DNA of 64,000 bases. It comes from Chromobotia macracanthus. Its lineage: Eukaryota; Chordata; Actinopteri; Cypriniformes; Botiidae. Location: NCBI GenBank assembly GCA_036877525.1, contig JAZGTH010000019.1, forward strand, positions 3,910,501 to 3,974,500. The letters run 5' to 3'. Below the pieces are notes generated by a model that saw nothing but the letters and a program-made list of their open reading frames with translations, ran no database searches and had not been told where the DNA came from. This document shows positions 1 through 12,178 of the stretch, in pieces; positions within the stretch are counted from its first letter, which is position 1, and the number at the start of each line of letters is the position of its first letter. A program made the position numbers and the translations under genes.

Positions 1-2186
1 GGCCTTGGCCATGAATAATGGAGATCAATAAATGGTACGTCATGCTATGTTTCAGCTGTGGGATTCAGCTGAGGGTGAAGTATTTGGCAGTTATGAAATT
101 TTCTGCTTGTGCGGCTGTTAACAAGAGCTGAATTGATCAGACTGTTAAACGCATGGCAGTCTGATTAAAGACTTCAGACAGGGATGATACATCAGCCTAG
201 AGGTTTTCTGTGTTAATGGAGGTGGAAATGGAGACAATCGCTGGTGAACTATTGGCTTTTAAGAAAAATCTAATATGGTCTATTTATATGTCAAATTGAT
301 GTTTTCGATTAGACTGATAAGCCTAGGAAAAAAAAGGGATGAGTCATGATGGTCCAGTCGACTGGAAACCGGCTAGTAGATTAGTAAGGGTTGACTAGAT
401 CTAAACTACTAATTTGGAAAACGTGTATTCCGGTGTGCAGTTTTCACAAGAGTCTCATTCACCAACCCGATTAACTTTGTGACTTTGTGTTGGTACCTGT
501 TTCATCATGTAATTGTGTTCCTCCTCATGTCTAATAGTTGCTTTCTGGTTACAGAGCTGCACAAAGGTTCGAGCACCCTGTTTTCCTCTCTTGTTTATAA
601 TTTAGAATCTCCTGAAGTCTTTGTTATGACAGAAATCCCAAGGCCAACTGGCAAAAAGCTTTTCTGCAAAATTTGCATTTTGATAAAAATAACTCTAAAG
701 TTCTTGTCAGACACACACTTTGTTTTTACTTATGGCTATAATTTGCCACCAAGAGAACTTTGCACATTAAGGTCCACTTGTGGCCCACAAACACCTCGGC
801 CCCATGGGACTTGCTAAAATGATTGAGAAGAAGCTTTCCAACTGTAACATATAAAAATGACAAACTGTTTTTTCTGCAAATGTCCATCACTTATCTAGTA
901 TGGCTAAGATCAATACTTAGTATCCTATCAGTAGAACATTGTGGGTTTTTCCTAACCCTAAGTCATTAAATCTTTCCTATAATTCTTTTAATGTGTTCCA
1001 GTGGAATAAAATAGCAGCGTGTGGTTTGGAATGACGGATGATTTCTTGTTCCTTTAAGACTGTAAGTCATTGTTCAAAATAAAGCTGACTGGAGAACAGC
1101 TGAAGGAGTTGTCGTTCAACAAAAAAGGCCACACAAGGGTAGAATGTCTTAAAGTTTTGTGCCTGAGCAAAATATAATGACCTTCATTATCTTAATCTTC
1201 CTAGATTAAGCTTAGTCTGCAGTCGGCTAGGCGAGAATGAACAGCCTAAGCAAAGCTTGCGCTTTGAACCAAAGACGGCTCCCATGGAGCGTTATAATGT
1301 AAGCCGGTATTTTTAGATGATCAAGCATTAAGCTCGATTGCCTTTGACTGGCGGTCACATTCACTTCATCTTCTCCACCTGAATTCCATTTAAAGTTTTC
1401 AGTGAAATCAAACATTTCTAGGGAAGTTTAGTAATAACCTTCAGTTTTCTGAGATGCTACTGAGCACATTAGCATCAGTGCTAGCTATAGCTAGTTTCTA
1501 AATTTAAAGTTACACCAAAGAGTTCCAACCTTCACCCAGCCTCGATGTGATCCACTAGACAAGGAGCTGCCAAATTCAACTAAAAAACTCAATGAGTAAA
1601 CTCGGTCCAACATGGACGTTGGTCATTTAGGAACTTTTACCCAATTGTTTCCCAGTTGAAACGACGGTTAGGACAAAACACGTTCTAAACGACAATATCA
1701 TTCATGAGAACCCAATATTCATCCAGCTGGGAATGAGGGGAAATAACAGACGAACTGTTGAACTTGATAGTTAATTGGCGTGAACGTGACTAATTGCCTT
1801 CTGCTGAAAGTGAGATTGTATGAAATGACAGGCTACAGCCACTGTCTGCTCATCCAGTCACTCCCACACAAGAAGTTACTGTAGATGTCTTAATCTGCCT
1901 CCCCTGCTTACATCTTACCGTATTATAGTGTCTGACAGCTTATGCATTTATCTTCACCTCTCATTTAAATGTGAACTGCAGCTAGAGGCCGTAAAACAGA
2001 GACCTCCAGTAATTGTTTTTTAAAAACACATTCTCTTAGTTCTGCTGTGACCCTAGATGGGTAATATATGACAATGTGATGTTTTTCCTCCCCCAGGTCT
2101 GCTTATTTATCATGTCAGACATGTTTATTTGTCATTGACTTATATATTTAAAGTTCTTTTATTGTTTGTCATTGTTTTATCTGTAG
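1..2186 (+). other. SUCLG1: SUCLG1 intron (3' part), upstream of the penultimate exon
   Basis: This stretch precedes the recognised SUCLG1 exon and ends in a good acceptor (pyrimidine-rich run, then ctgtag at 2181-2186), so it is read as intron. I looked for the preceding SUCLG1 exon, which should encode the conserved Gly-rich GEIGG region, and did not find it, so it lies left of the window. The sequence is AT-rich with no repeat I can name. Short open frames here have no family features and are treated as chance. Confidence 0.85.
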
Positions 2187-2375
2187 GGTGCCAGCGCTAA
2201 GCCAGTGGTGTCATTCATCGCTGGCCTGACGGCTCCTCCTGGCAGGAGGATGGGGCATGCTGGTGCCATTATTGCGGGAGGCAAAGGGGGTGCCAAAGAG
2301 AAGATCTCTGCCCTGCAGTCGGCGGGAGTCGTCGTCAGCATGTCTCCGGCGCAGCTGGGCAGTACCATGTTCAAG
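2187..2375 (+). CDS. SUCLG1: SUCLG1 penultimate coding exon (succinyl-CoA ligase alpha subunit)
   Basis: This 189-bp exon encodes 63 residues with both ends in phase 0. It is part of the alpha subunit of mitochondrial succinyl-CoA ligase, the TCA-cycle enzyme that converts succinyl-CoA to succinate while making GTP or ATP together with SUCLA2 or SUCLG2. The protein starts GASAKPVVSFIAGLTAPPG and then has RRMGHAGAIIAGGKGGAKEK, the most conserved segment of the family. The histidine of GHAGA (codon 2256-2258) corresponds to the phosphohistidine of the catalytic cycle, known as His246 in the E. coli alpha subunit. The exon continues through ISALQSAGVVVSMSPAQLG and ends STMFK. Borders are ctgtag/GGT and AAG/gtgaga. 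The end differs slightly from the mammalian GTTIYK as I recall it, which looks like ordinary divergence. No frameshift or stop interrupts it. Confidence 0.96.
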
Positions 2376-4106
2376 GTGAGACTCTTCGCTCACAGCGTAA
2401 GGCGAAATCCAAAGAAAGAGTTTGTGCTGTCACACAGGGCTGCCCACCTCAGCATTTCACTGTCTAATTGCTCAACACGCTGTTTCTTTAGCTTCCGGAG
2501 GTGCGCCTACCATTAATGGCATTCATATAACAAACGCTATTTATTTCTTATTTTCTTCCTCTTAGTTAGAAGTCACACAGTGTTGCCGGCCTGCCGAGTT
2601 CTTGTTTTAAAGTAGATTCATCGCATGTGTGGCTCCGGTCCAGCGGGCTCTCTGAAGCAGGCTGTTCCAGGGGCCAAAACGGTGACTAATATAAGTGGCC
2701 CCTAGATAATCACAGCAGTTTTTACTAAAAGGTATTCAATGGAAAAGCTCCACCGCGAGACAGGAAATGAACAAGGCTTCTTTTATACTGGTGTGTTAGC
2801 AGCTCTGCCTCTTTATCTCAGTTTATCACAGGCAGCACTTTTAACAAGATGTATAAAAAGTGAAATCGTGTATTACACTCATTCATCATTTTATCCTTTC
2901 ATTATCAGCACTAGCAAACGCTCCTTCCTCTGCATCAATACCATTTTCTTTTCTCTTCCGCCACACCCCTGGATTCTAATTTGTAATCATTGCAAGTAAT
3001 GATGAAAAACACTCTGCCTGGTTGTTAATTTTGCAGCCCATTGTGTTCATACATCTGTGTTTATCTCATTGGCCGATTTAATAATGGTGGCACATATACA
3101 CACATACCCGAAATTTGTTTGTGTTTTCTAGGTTTTTCCTGCCTCACACACACATCCACCCACATGCATTATTATACCATACCTGTCTCGGTCTCAACCT
3201 GAATATTAACCCTTTCTTCCTTTTAATTAGAATTCACGAATTCAACATAACACTGTTTTTGCTACTAAAAATGAAATTTAACCTCACTTTAATTGTGAAC
3301 ATTTAATAAAATAACCAGTTGTAGTGTGTACTGTTACACACGGCACAGTGAAGATGCTAATCACAGCTTCATTCTCTCTCTGTCTCTTAGTACTAATGAT
3401 GCAGTCATGTATTTCTCATTTCTTGCTGTGCTACTTAAAGCTGTTGTCTGCCTTTACTTGAGAACTGCATGACCACTAGGTGGCAGTAGAGCTTCGAGTA
3501 TTTTCGCCGAAGAACCTGCACGTCTTCATCTGTAAAACATGACATTGGAATAAGGGAATTCTGACAAAAATACACAATTTTGTCACCGTTATATGGGGAA
3601 AATATGTTTTCAGAAGCACAATGCATCACCCTGGAGCTGTTAGCTTTAGTAAATTAACTATGTAAATAGCTACACCTCACTGTAACTCATCTGAATTCAT
3701 CTTGTGCATCTCATGCTTGTCTTTTCAAACAGCTCTGTTTGTTTATTCACGGCTTCTGTAAATGTTTCTGCATGCAAGTTGTACAGTAGTAAACTTCTTC
3801 ACGTCACAGTGAATGCTTGCCGATCCTGCAGAGCGGTGTCCTGTTTAATGCAGTGGTCCTTCTAGCTGTTGGTGAAGAATTGAAAACCACAACTAACCTT
3901 CTCTTCCACTTCATAACAGACCATAGCTGTTTTGATGATGTGGTTTAGGTGAGGGGTTATCAGATTTAGGTACGAAGGAAAACTAATTGCGAAGTTACTA
4001 GTTGGTGTGAAACTAGTCGATTGCTAATGTGCATCTCTAAACTCTACTGCAGCCCTTGTCAAGCACATTCATTTGTACCCTGTTTACTCTTCCTTCTTCT
4101 CTGCAG
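2376..4106 (+). other. SUCLG1: SUCLG1 last intron
   Basis: The intron lies between the donor gtgaga at 2376 and the acceptor cttctctgcag ending at 4106, and is 1,731 bp long. Both flanking exons are phase 0. It is AT-rich, with a CA-rich patch near 3095-3170. I see no exon or named mobile element inside it. Confidence 0.93.
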
Positions 4107-4133
4107 GAGTTTGAGAAGAGGAAGATGTTGTAA
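4107..4133 (+). CDS. SUCLG1: SUCLG1 terminal coding exon (eight codons plus stop)
   Basis: After the acceptor ctgcag (4101-4106), the frame carried from the previous exon reads EFEKRKML and stops at TAA (4131-4133). EFEKRKML is the conserved C-terminus of vertebrate SUCLG1, so this short exon is firmly assigned despite its length. Joined with the exon at 2187-2375 it gives a 71-residue C-terminal piece of the ligase. The rest of the protein (mitochondrial targeting peptide, CoA-binding domain and first part of the ligase domain) must lie upstream of the window. Confidence 0.95.
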   Translation, partial: EFEKRKML

Positions 4134-4530
4134 CTTGTTAGAGGGAGTGCGACAAACAAACTGCCTTCCCTGCCTAAGGACCTTCCATCCAGCTAGAGTC
4201 CATCACCATCCTCCAGGCTCGTCAGTGCGCACACCTTTGTGTTTTCAGTTGATTCTATGAGCACATGTTCCACATATGCATCAGAGAAAATAGAACCATC
4301 TTAAAGTTTATCACAGCCTTCTTGTTAGAAGTGTACAGAACAGAAACAAGTCCACTAGACCCTTGTAATTCTGCCACACTTGAAGCAATGTAAGCCATGT
4401 TGCTTTAAACCTGGCGTGTTAAATTCTGTCTTATGTTTTCTCTCACTCTGAAACAGAAAATATATCTCTTATGCTGTGATATACCACCTTGTAGTAGTTT
4501 TTTATTTGGACATTTACCTTGTCTGTGCTC
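4134..4530 (+). other. SUCLG1: SUCLG1 3' UTR (end uncertain)
   Basis: The 3' UTR begins directly after the TAA stop. I see no canonical AATAAA or ATTAAA in the first several hundred bases. The best variant signal I can point to is AATATA at 4459-4464, followed by a GT-rich stretch (about 4490-4530). Another weak variant, AATAGA, lies near 4289. The end given here is an estimate. A 3' RNA end read would settle it. Confidence 0.4.
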
Positions 4531-7500
4531 CATTTACTGACAGCTGTACAATGTATGTCTTTGGCTATTGGGTGTTTGAAAGTTGCATGTTATCCCTTCA
4601 TTAGGCAGTCCTAAAGAATCATCACCTCTTGGTGAGAGGTAATGTGATTTTATTTTTTGTATTTTTTTTTTATCGAATCGCTCTGTGGCACAGTGCGATC
4701 CTTACCCTGCAAAACTCATTTGCACAACTGAAATCTTTCAACTTGCCTTCGGAACAGCCGTACCTTCACGCCCGCTCTGTGACCTTCTGGCTACCCAACT
4801 CTTTGAGGGCGTTAAATGTCATCTTTTCTCGGCTTTGAAAGCAAAGACAGTTTTCCCCTAAATTATTTTCTGTATCTATTTTCTGTCATTACAGAATTGA
4901 AGACAGCTGGACTGAAAGCGCACGTTTATAATGGCGTCATTGGGGATGGCCAACAATACCTGACAATTGTACTATTACGCGATTCAAATGCATACACAAT
5001 TTAGTCTTTTCTGCATGCCGGCTTTCACTTAAGCATGACGGATTTAGAGACCTAAATGGACCAAATTACTGAAATTTGGATTGTGATGAAAAGAGCAAAA
5101 CTACATGTCACCTATCCTAGGCTTTCAGCAAGGATTTTCATTTGCCGACATGGTTTATTAATTCTGACATTCCTCACTGGAAGGTAAAATGTGTGTAGGA
5201 GGATTTTTTCCTTTCGCCCTGTGATTGCATCTCTCCCGCCTAACGACATGCATTCATATTTTACTCCGATGAAGAATGAAAATGCAAATGCACTCTCCTG
5301 CCAGGTGCATTTCAGAAGTGCTCACAGTTGATGAATAGTATTGGTTGGAATCACATGTTTATCAGCCACAATTATGTGAGGTTGCACAGGTTGTACATAC
5401 CAAAAAATGTGCAGGTTTGCTCAGATTTCAATAATACCAATTTGTGTGTGATTAAGTGGGAGGAGGTCAACATAAAAATGTCACCAAATGCATCGTGCAC
5501 TGACTGTATTGTTCAGCCCTACAGCTGAACTGCAATAGGGAAAAAAGTTTTGAACTGGCATCGATCAGATCTGCGTATTTGCCTTTGCGGCAAAAAGAAA
5601 TTGGGGCATGATCATACAATCTTTGAAAACCACACAAGCAAAATATGTGGAGGAGTACCAACTTTTCTTGGGTATAAGATTTTAAGCATTTTTGGGCTTA
5701 TTATTGCTCACCCAAACTTAAAGTTTAAAGACATATTCAGCCCTGAGCAAGTTAAAAAGAAACAGTCAACTTTTTAAACAGCACTTCTTTTGTGGCAAAG
5801 TTAGATTTTGTAACTATAACAAGTAGTTACATTTTTATACTACAGTTAGTTCAGTTCAACTAATTTAATTGTGAAAAGACTGTTCCAGGAATTTTATATT
5901 ATTTATTTAATTATTCTGTGCCATTTTCACAATTATTTTTAAATTATTTTTTTTCATCAAGAAAGCTTTTTGTTCATAAAACTTTTTGTAGGTCATCACC
6001 GCAGAAGGTCTCAAACTCCACATGCTAGTTCACTTTGGCCGGCCTGTTCTTTTCTTGACTTAATTTAATTAATGGGTGCCTCTACAGTAGCTAGACATGG
6101 TAATTCATACATTCCTGACACTAAATTAAACGTTTGTGGCGGCTTTTAAAACCAGAGTTCTACAAGTTCTATTAATAGAGAACATTGCTAACAAAGAAAG
6201 AAAAATGAAAGTCCTTATCTACTGTTTAGCATACGGATACAAATGTAAGTACTTCATGTTATCATAAATTGCTGTTGTCATGTGTATATTACCTATTATG
6301 CAATTCCTCAAGAATGTTCCTCACAGTTTCTCCACACAGTGTTATAAGAAATGGGTGTTTCTTAAATAAGAAAAGACTGGATATCTGGGGACCTTTGTAT
6401 AAAATGGTTTATGCAGAGAGAGAGAGAGAGAGTGAGTGATACTGAATGTGTCCAGTAAGATTTCGTTTCTTCCTTTTCCAAATGGGTCTTGTTAAAATAA
6501 GACATTTGGTGGAAGCTAAAAAATAGATGCTAATGGAGGCTATAAATGTTCTGCCAGACATTTTTCTGCGCTTCTCTCCATTTCCATCACAGTCAGCCTA
6601 GCAAGAGATTATGTTGTGTACATATTGTAACCAATTATGTTCCAATCTGCATTAGAGAAATTACCATAATAAAGAATTGGAGGTCAGATTTAAGGCTTTA
6701 TTTGTTTGGGGGCTTAGGGTATCTACTCTCCCGAAACATTACCATGGCTGAGCGTTGCCTTGGTGCTTGTTATCTTTGCACATAGCTAATGAAGCAGCGC
6801 TTCGGTGCGTGCCATGCTCTCTCATTCATACCTCAATGCCTTCGCTTCGGCTGTGAAGAGCTGCATGCTGGCAGAGTGACAAGTGATAAATGACACGTCT
6901 ATCCATTCTTTCAAATGTGTACATGCGTGTCAAGGCGCAGTAAGCGGGTAACTGACGTTTATTTGATATTGGGGCTTTTAGATTCAGATAGACCTGTTTG
7001 TTTCGCACATTTGCAAAACACGCTGATCTGAAGGTTTGCCCACTCAGAATGTTTGAAAATAAGTAGGGGAATGTGGGGTAAGCTGCGCTAATTTTGACTG
7101 AAGCTGTCATTTAGACAAGAAGAAATTAGATGGGTTAAAGTAATGCTTATGATATTTTAGGATGTTTGCAATTAACTGAAATTATTAAAGTGTTTTTATT
7201 TTGAGCTATGGTTATGACTGTATGACTGTTTGTTGGGCCCTTTCTAGATATATGGGCATAACACAAATTATACATACCTTCTGTCCTATGTGTTTACAGT
7301 CTCTATAGCGAACACAGAATATATTCAACAGAATATTCAGACAGAATAATGTCATAAGGAAACATCAATACAGCTTATACAGCCTAGTCTTTTTTGCTTT
7401 CAGGGGGTTTTTGTGCAGTTGCCCACATTGTTGGGTACGTATTCTAAGGTTTCTAAAAAGTAAAGGTAACATGCCTGCTGTTTTCAAGAGGGGCCTCACA

Positions 7501-10020
7501 CAATAAATTCAGCTCTCCAGGTAGCCAGACTGCAAGAATCTCAGTTTGGCCTCTGTAATACAATCTTTTGTTTGTCTCTCTTTCTCTCCTCCCATAGTTA
7601 AGCCATTAGTTCAGTCTGTATGGACACAACTGCATGGCCTTTTAGACAAATCAATGTCTTGTTCATATAACGGTTTATATAAACTACTCTTAATTGTTTG
7701 TGAATCTTACTGTCAAGGGTAAAGCGATGTTGCTTTTGAGTTCCGGTCACTGCTTTGGTCTCGTTGGGGGCCAGTGTTTTTGGATAGATTGTGCTGTAAT
7801 AAATTTCAGGGTGGTCCAAATGTTCAAATGAAGACCTTAAAAATATGTGATAATTTCAGACAGTGTCCTAATTAAATAAAACAGTTACCATTTTAGGGAG
7901 CTAATTAGGCTAAATGTTAACGATTAGTAAATCATTTGCTGAACCAGTCCTTCAAGTATATATTTTCCTCATATTTGATACATATTTGTTATTAACCTTT
8001 TAGTTCTAGTCAAGAATTAACACACATTACCCTTAACAACGCTTGTTTCTATTGGGAAATCAACTGTACTGTGTCATAGGGCCATTGCGTAGCCATAGAG
8101 ACTTTTCAAAGTTCAAAGTGCTTGAAACAAGTTGCTCATAATCAATCATATAAACATAAACGGATGTTTTTGAAATGTTCTTTAGCAGAAACCAGAGACC
8201 CTTCAGTACCATTTACAAACTCTTTAAATTTGTGCACAACTTCACTTGGCACACGTAGATGAGACGACTAATGTATTCAGAAAGGTTTGGAATACGCATG
8301 CAAATTGGTACAAGCCATTCCATTATGGGTCTAACGGAACAAAAATGTTTCTGATTTCCCACCACCTTTCCAATTCCAGAAAGCATTAGGCCAATGGTAA
8401 GTGCTGTTCATTCTCTGGTAAGTCGGCATGAGTTCTTTTTACAATGTCTCACAAATGGTTGTTAAGTCTGCCATTCCAAGCAGCGCCGTTGTGCGCTCGA
8501 TGGACTCGCTTGTTGAACGGCATAAAAAAGATATTAACCATGCTCCACGTCCCATAAAACATGGCAAATGAGGTAAGGAAAAAAATCTGAAAAAAAATGT
8601 ACCAAACTCAAAGTAGCTTCCGTACGTATGGATGATAAACCTTATGTTTAAAACAAGGCGTAATTGTCTTTCCTTTTCCCAAACGCGTAATGCGAATGGG
8701 AACCATTAGGTAGTATAGTTAACATCTGTAGGCATTTAGTACATATCCGTGTAATTAGTCGCTGCCTCGTTCTGTTGAGGTAAACGTAGTGATTTACAAA
8801 TAGCATGATTCATCTCTGCCATGACAATAGTTGTTCATCACAGTCCTCTTAAGTAAGTGTAGTTGCGAGAGAAGTAATAAAAAAAGCAATAAAAAATATG
8901 TAAAAAAAAATAAAACAATGAAAAAAATACATAATATGTGTGAGGTATTGTTTGAGCGTAAGCAACGGTGACACAGAATTACCGCAGCACCTCAAAACTT
9001 CATGTGGAAGTGAGAAGAGGAATTGGTAGCTGAAAAAATAAGCACATACTAAAAAATAGATAAACACATGCTCCTATTGAAGTCAGTTAGAAACGATTTT
9101 GCTCTGCAACAAGAAAACTGTTTCATTTTCACGCTTGCGAAGCTGATGAGTACAAAGTGAGACGATTCTGTCAGAAAACGCTATTGTTTTTCCACTGTGA
9201 CACTTTGCTGGAAAAATGTGATCGCACCTTGAAAGGAAAGAGCTCCCTTCTAATGAGTTTCCGAAGTGGCTGTGATAGCTGTACAATAGACGAGCACAAG
9301 TTCTTTATTCATTTGCACTGAATTTACTTTGTTTAAAAACCTCTCTGGAAAACTACAAGGCCTGTTCCAGCAAACGCAGTTTAATCTGTGGCTTTTTGTG
9401 TCTCTGTATAACTTCATTTTGTATGAGCACTAAGGGACAGCACTTTTTGCTGTAGCAATTAGCCTCTTACAAGTATTTGTGCTATTGCTACCTTTGACAT
9501 TATTATTGGTGAGCTGTACTCTGCAGACAGAGTATATGAAAAAAATTAACGTTTATCCAACCAACGAACGTGGTTAATTAAAATCTCCAGCTGTGTTTCA
9601 TGGGCATCTAACCCCTCCCACCATCGACGATCAGTAAATGAGCTATGAAATAAATGAGCACAACAAGGCATAAAATTTCTCCTAGAAACATTCATCCATT
9701 CTTGTCCTCTCGAAAAATTGGCTCAAAAAAGCCTGTATGCAGGCTTGGTTTCCATTAGCAAAGCTAGCCAATTTCAAATTGTCTACTTTCAATACAATAA
9801 CCTTGCTAACAGATACTGCAGCTTTCCCCAGGTATTATAAACCACTTTGTGACCTGCAGCTTTAGGCCAAGACAAGCCCTGTTGTGGTCCAGAACTTTGT
9901 CCATCTTGCAGCCCTTGTCTCTTCTCACAGAATCAACGAATGAGTCTGAGGCTGTAAAAATACAGCTTTCCCCTCTGCGTCCAAGTTGAGCAGCCAGCCT
10001 GACATCTTACTCAGAACTAA
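4531..10020. other. Intergenic, no gene recognised
   Basis: This stretch lies downstream of SUCLG1. It is AT-rich, with many short open frames on both strands, none with a recognisable domain or splice pattern. A short (AG)9 run sits at 6415-6432. A GGGGTAAG-type segment at about 7070-7090 resembles edges of short fish repeats, but I could not find a matching second end. Otherwise I see nothing specific. Confidence 0.6.
6415..6432. repeat. (AG)9 microsatellite
   Basis: Nine perfect AG units follow ATGC and precede TGAGTGAT. It is a simple repeat with no visible link to a gene. Confidence 0.9.
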
Positions 10021-10420
10021 AATGTCTTAACCACCTGGTTACATTAAGAAGCACTCGGCTCCAGGCCTTGGCTTCAAAGCTCCACCACTCCCTGGCCGTT
10101 TTTATTTCATAACCTTCGAAATTCATGAGATATTGCTACTGTATGTTATACGAGTTATAAACCACGTGGCCCTGGCTGCGTACTTAGCGCTGGGATAATA
10201 TTAAACACTCTCTGTTTTTAGACTTCAAAAAGCTGTACTTGAGTTCCCCTGGTTGGTTTCTGAGTTCAGTCTGTGATTACACCCGGGTGTGCTTACATTG
10301 ACTGAAAACGTCTGAACATTTCAAAGCTTCAGAGCGCATCATATCCTGTTTCAAAGTACCTCACTCCCCGCGCAGTCGCATGCTAATGCAATTTAACCTC
10401 TACACACATTCATGCTGATT
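10021..10420. other. Low-repeat stretch, candidate conserved non-coding element
   Basis: This stretch has no simple repeat, no named mobile element and no open frame of note. Its mixed composition stands out from the AT-rich background, with motifs such as GCTTCAAAGCTCC, CACGTGG (E-box type) and TAGCGCTGGG. This look is typical of vertebrate conserved non-coding DNA, but conservation cannot be seen from one sequence, so the call is weak. Confidence 0.22.
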
Positions 10421-11979
10421 TTATCAAGCAGCCAGAGCACAGTCTGCAACTTAATAATGATGCAAACGAAAACCAAGTTGGTCTTTCAATACGCCTGAAA
10501 ACAAGAAATGGTGAGAGGGCTTCTATCATTTCACCTCAAGCATGTCATTCATCTTTGTCTCTCTGTCTCTGCCTGATATTCTGAGCTAATTTGATGGTGG
10601 GGTTTGCAGTCTAGTCACTGATTAAGGCATCTCCATTCATCACGGTCCTGCTGAACGTTCCGAGGCCTTTGTGTTGTTCGCTTGCGAAAAGCAATAGCAT
10701 TGCATCAGTGTGACAGTTTTCATTATAAACAGTTTACTTACCATCACTTATCCATCCGCGTGATGGGGTCGTCAGTCATGCGACAGAGAGACGGATCCCA
10801 TCACGTCATGAAATTAGGAGAAGTGCCATTTCTCTGGCAACTTCCCACCCCTCAAAAAAGACCACGGTGTCAAAATAAACACCATGGTCTTTTTTGTTTT
10901 TGATCGAAAAAGTCAAATGAAGAGCTTTCCGCTTGGATTATCGCACTTTTGCAGAGCTATTAAAGGCAAGTGCTTTTAGCACTTTCCGATTAAGTGAAAC
11001 GTCTTCATTTTAGTTTTCAAGTTTTGTCATTATCTAAAAATGAAAGTGTCGTTCTTGTATTTTCCATCAAATAAAATGACGCTTTCATTAGCATTGTAGA
11101 TGAAATGTTATCACACTCAAACATTTAATATTTGGTATCTTGAATATAAATATGTATTGTTTCTTTATTTTTTTTCTCTGCACTTTGACACAACCACAGT
11201 CACAACTGATTTATTATTAAACTTTTAAAATTAAAGTTTTACTGTGCCGGCTGTGTTGATTTTGACTGATGTTTACCACAGAGGCATCTTAATGCATGTA
11301 GTATTTTTGCATTTTTCCTCTGAAGAGACAACAAAATGGGTCAGAGTGTCTCAGGAGGTTTGTTTGAACTCCCTTTTCTGAACCTTGTGTGTAATCAAAG
11401 TGTAAGTTTAATCTGAAATCTGAAATCTGAATGTCATTGACCACAGTGCATTTTTTTGTTTCTATATGTATTCAGTATCAAGTCTTAAAATCACCTCTAC
11501 TTCAACTCCGTAGAAAAAAATGGAAGAAACCAACGACACGTTTCCACTCTTTGTGTACGATTCTGACAGAAACCTTGAGCTCAACCAGCAAAATGTTAAG
11601 AGACAAAAGCTGAGAGAGAGGGGAGATATCTAGATAAACAGGAGGTGAGACGGAGTACATTTGTGTCTAATGGAGAAAAATTGGTGCGTTTCATTTCAAA
11701 GAAACTGTAACAGTGGTGAAATGTCACACAATGTCACACTGTTATTGCAAGCAAAAACAGATATATATATATATGCTGTAGGTACTGAGCAAAAAAAAAA
11801 AAAACCCTTGTGGAACAGAAGAAAAGCAGCATCTAATAGAGGTGTGAAATGTTGAAGGAGATGTCCTTGTTTTTGTTGTGGAGAATGCTTCTCTGAAACT
11901 GAGCAGATTGTAAGTTAGCATGTATTTTCAAAGTTTCGGTTTCAGCAGCTACAGAAACAGAAAACAAGCAGGGATGTTT
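10421..11979. other. Intergenic with one strong hairpin
   Basis: There is no gene here. The stretch holds the imperfect 17-bp hairpin at 10854-10895, a triple AATCTGA run at about 11410-11431, a short TA run near 11762-11775 and an A-run near 11790. Nothing else is recognised. Confidence 0.6.
10854..10895. repeat. Inverted repeat, 17-bp arms, 8-nt loop
   Basis: The left arm AAAAAAGACCACGGTGT (10854-10870) and right arm ACACCATGGTCTTTTTT (10879-10895) pair with one mismatch around the loop CAAAATAA. The right arm ends in a T-run. It could be a tiny MITE relic or a fold-back made by template switching. No target-site duplication is evident. Confidence 0.85.
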
Positions 11980-12178
11980 TTAAGTGATGGTTCACACAGA
12001 AATGAACGTTCTCTCATCATTAATCACTCTCATGTTGTTTTAAACGCACACAGCTTTCGCATGGAACACAAAGAAAGAAATGTTGTGTAATGCACTGCTT
12101 GTATTTACTTCTTAAATTTTTTTTATTGTCATTTTTTTAGTTCGACAGCCCAGATTCCCATTTACTTTTATTATAGGA
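11980..12178 (+). mobile_element. Short non-autonomous repeat, 'GTTCACMCAAAAATG' family, copy 1
   Basis: It begins with TAAGTGATGGTTCACACAGA, continues with TCTCATCATTAATCACTCTCATG and an AACACAAAGAAAG segment, and later has CCCATTTACTTTTATTATAGG. The order of these blocks matches other copies in this window (33763, 53719, 56438) and the very common fish repeat with TTCACCC ends. It carries no coding capacity. The right end is eroded, so the border is approximate. Confidence 0.6.

Noticed and set aside
10854..10895. Rho-independent terminator (stem plus T-run)
   Set aside because: The window is vertebrate DNA; such terminators do not apply, and no gene ends here.
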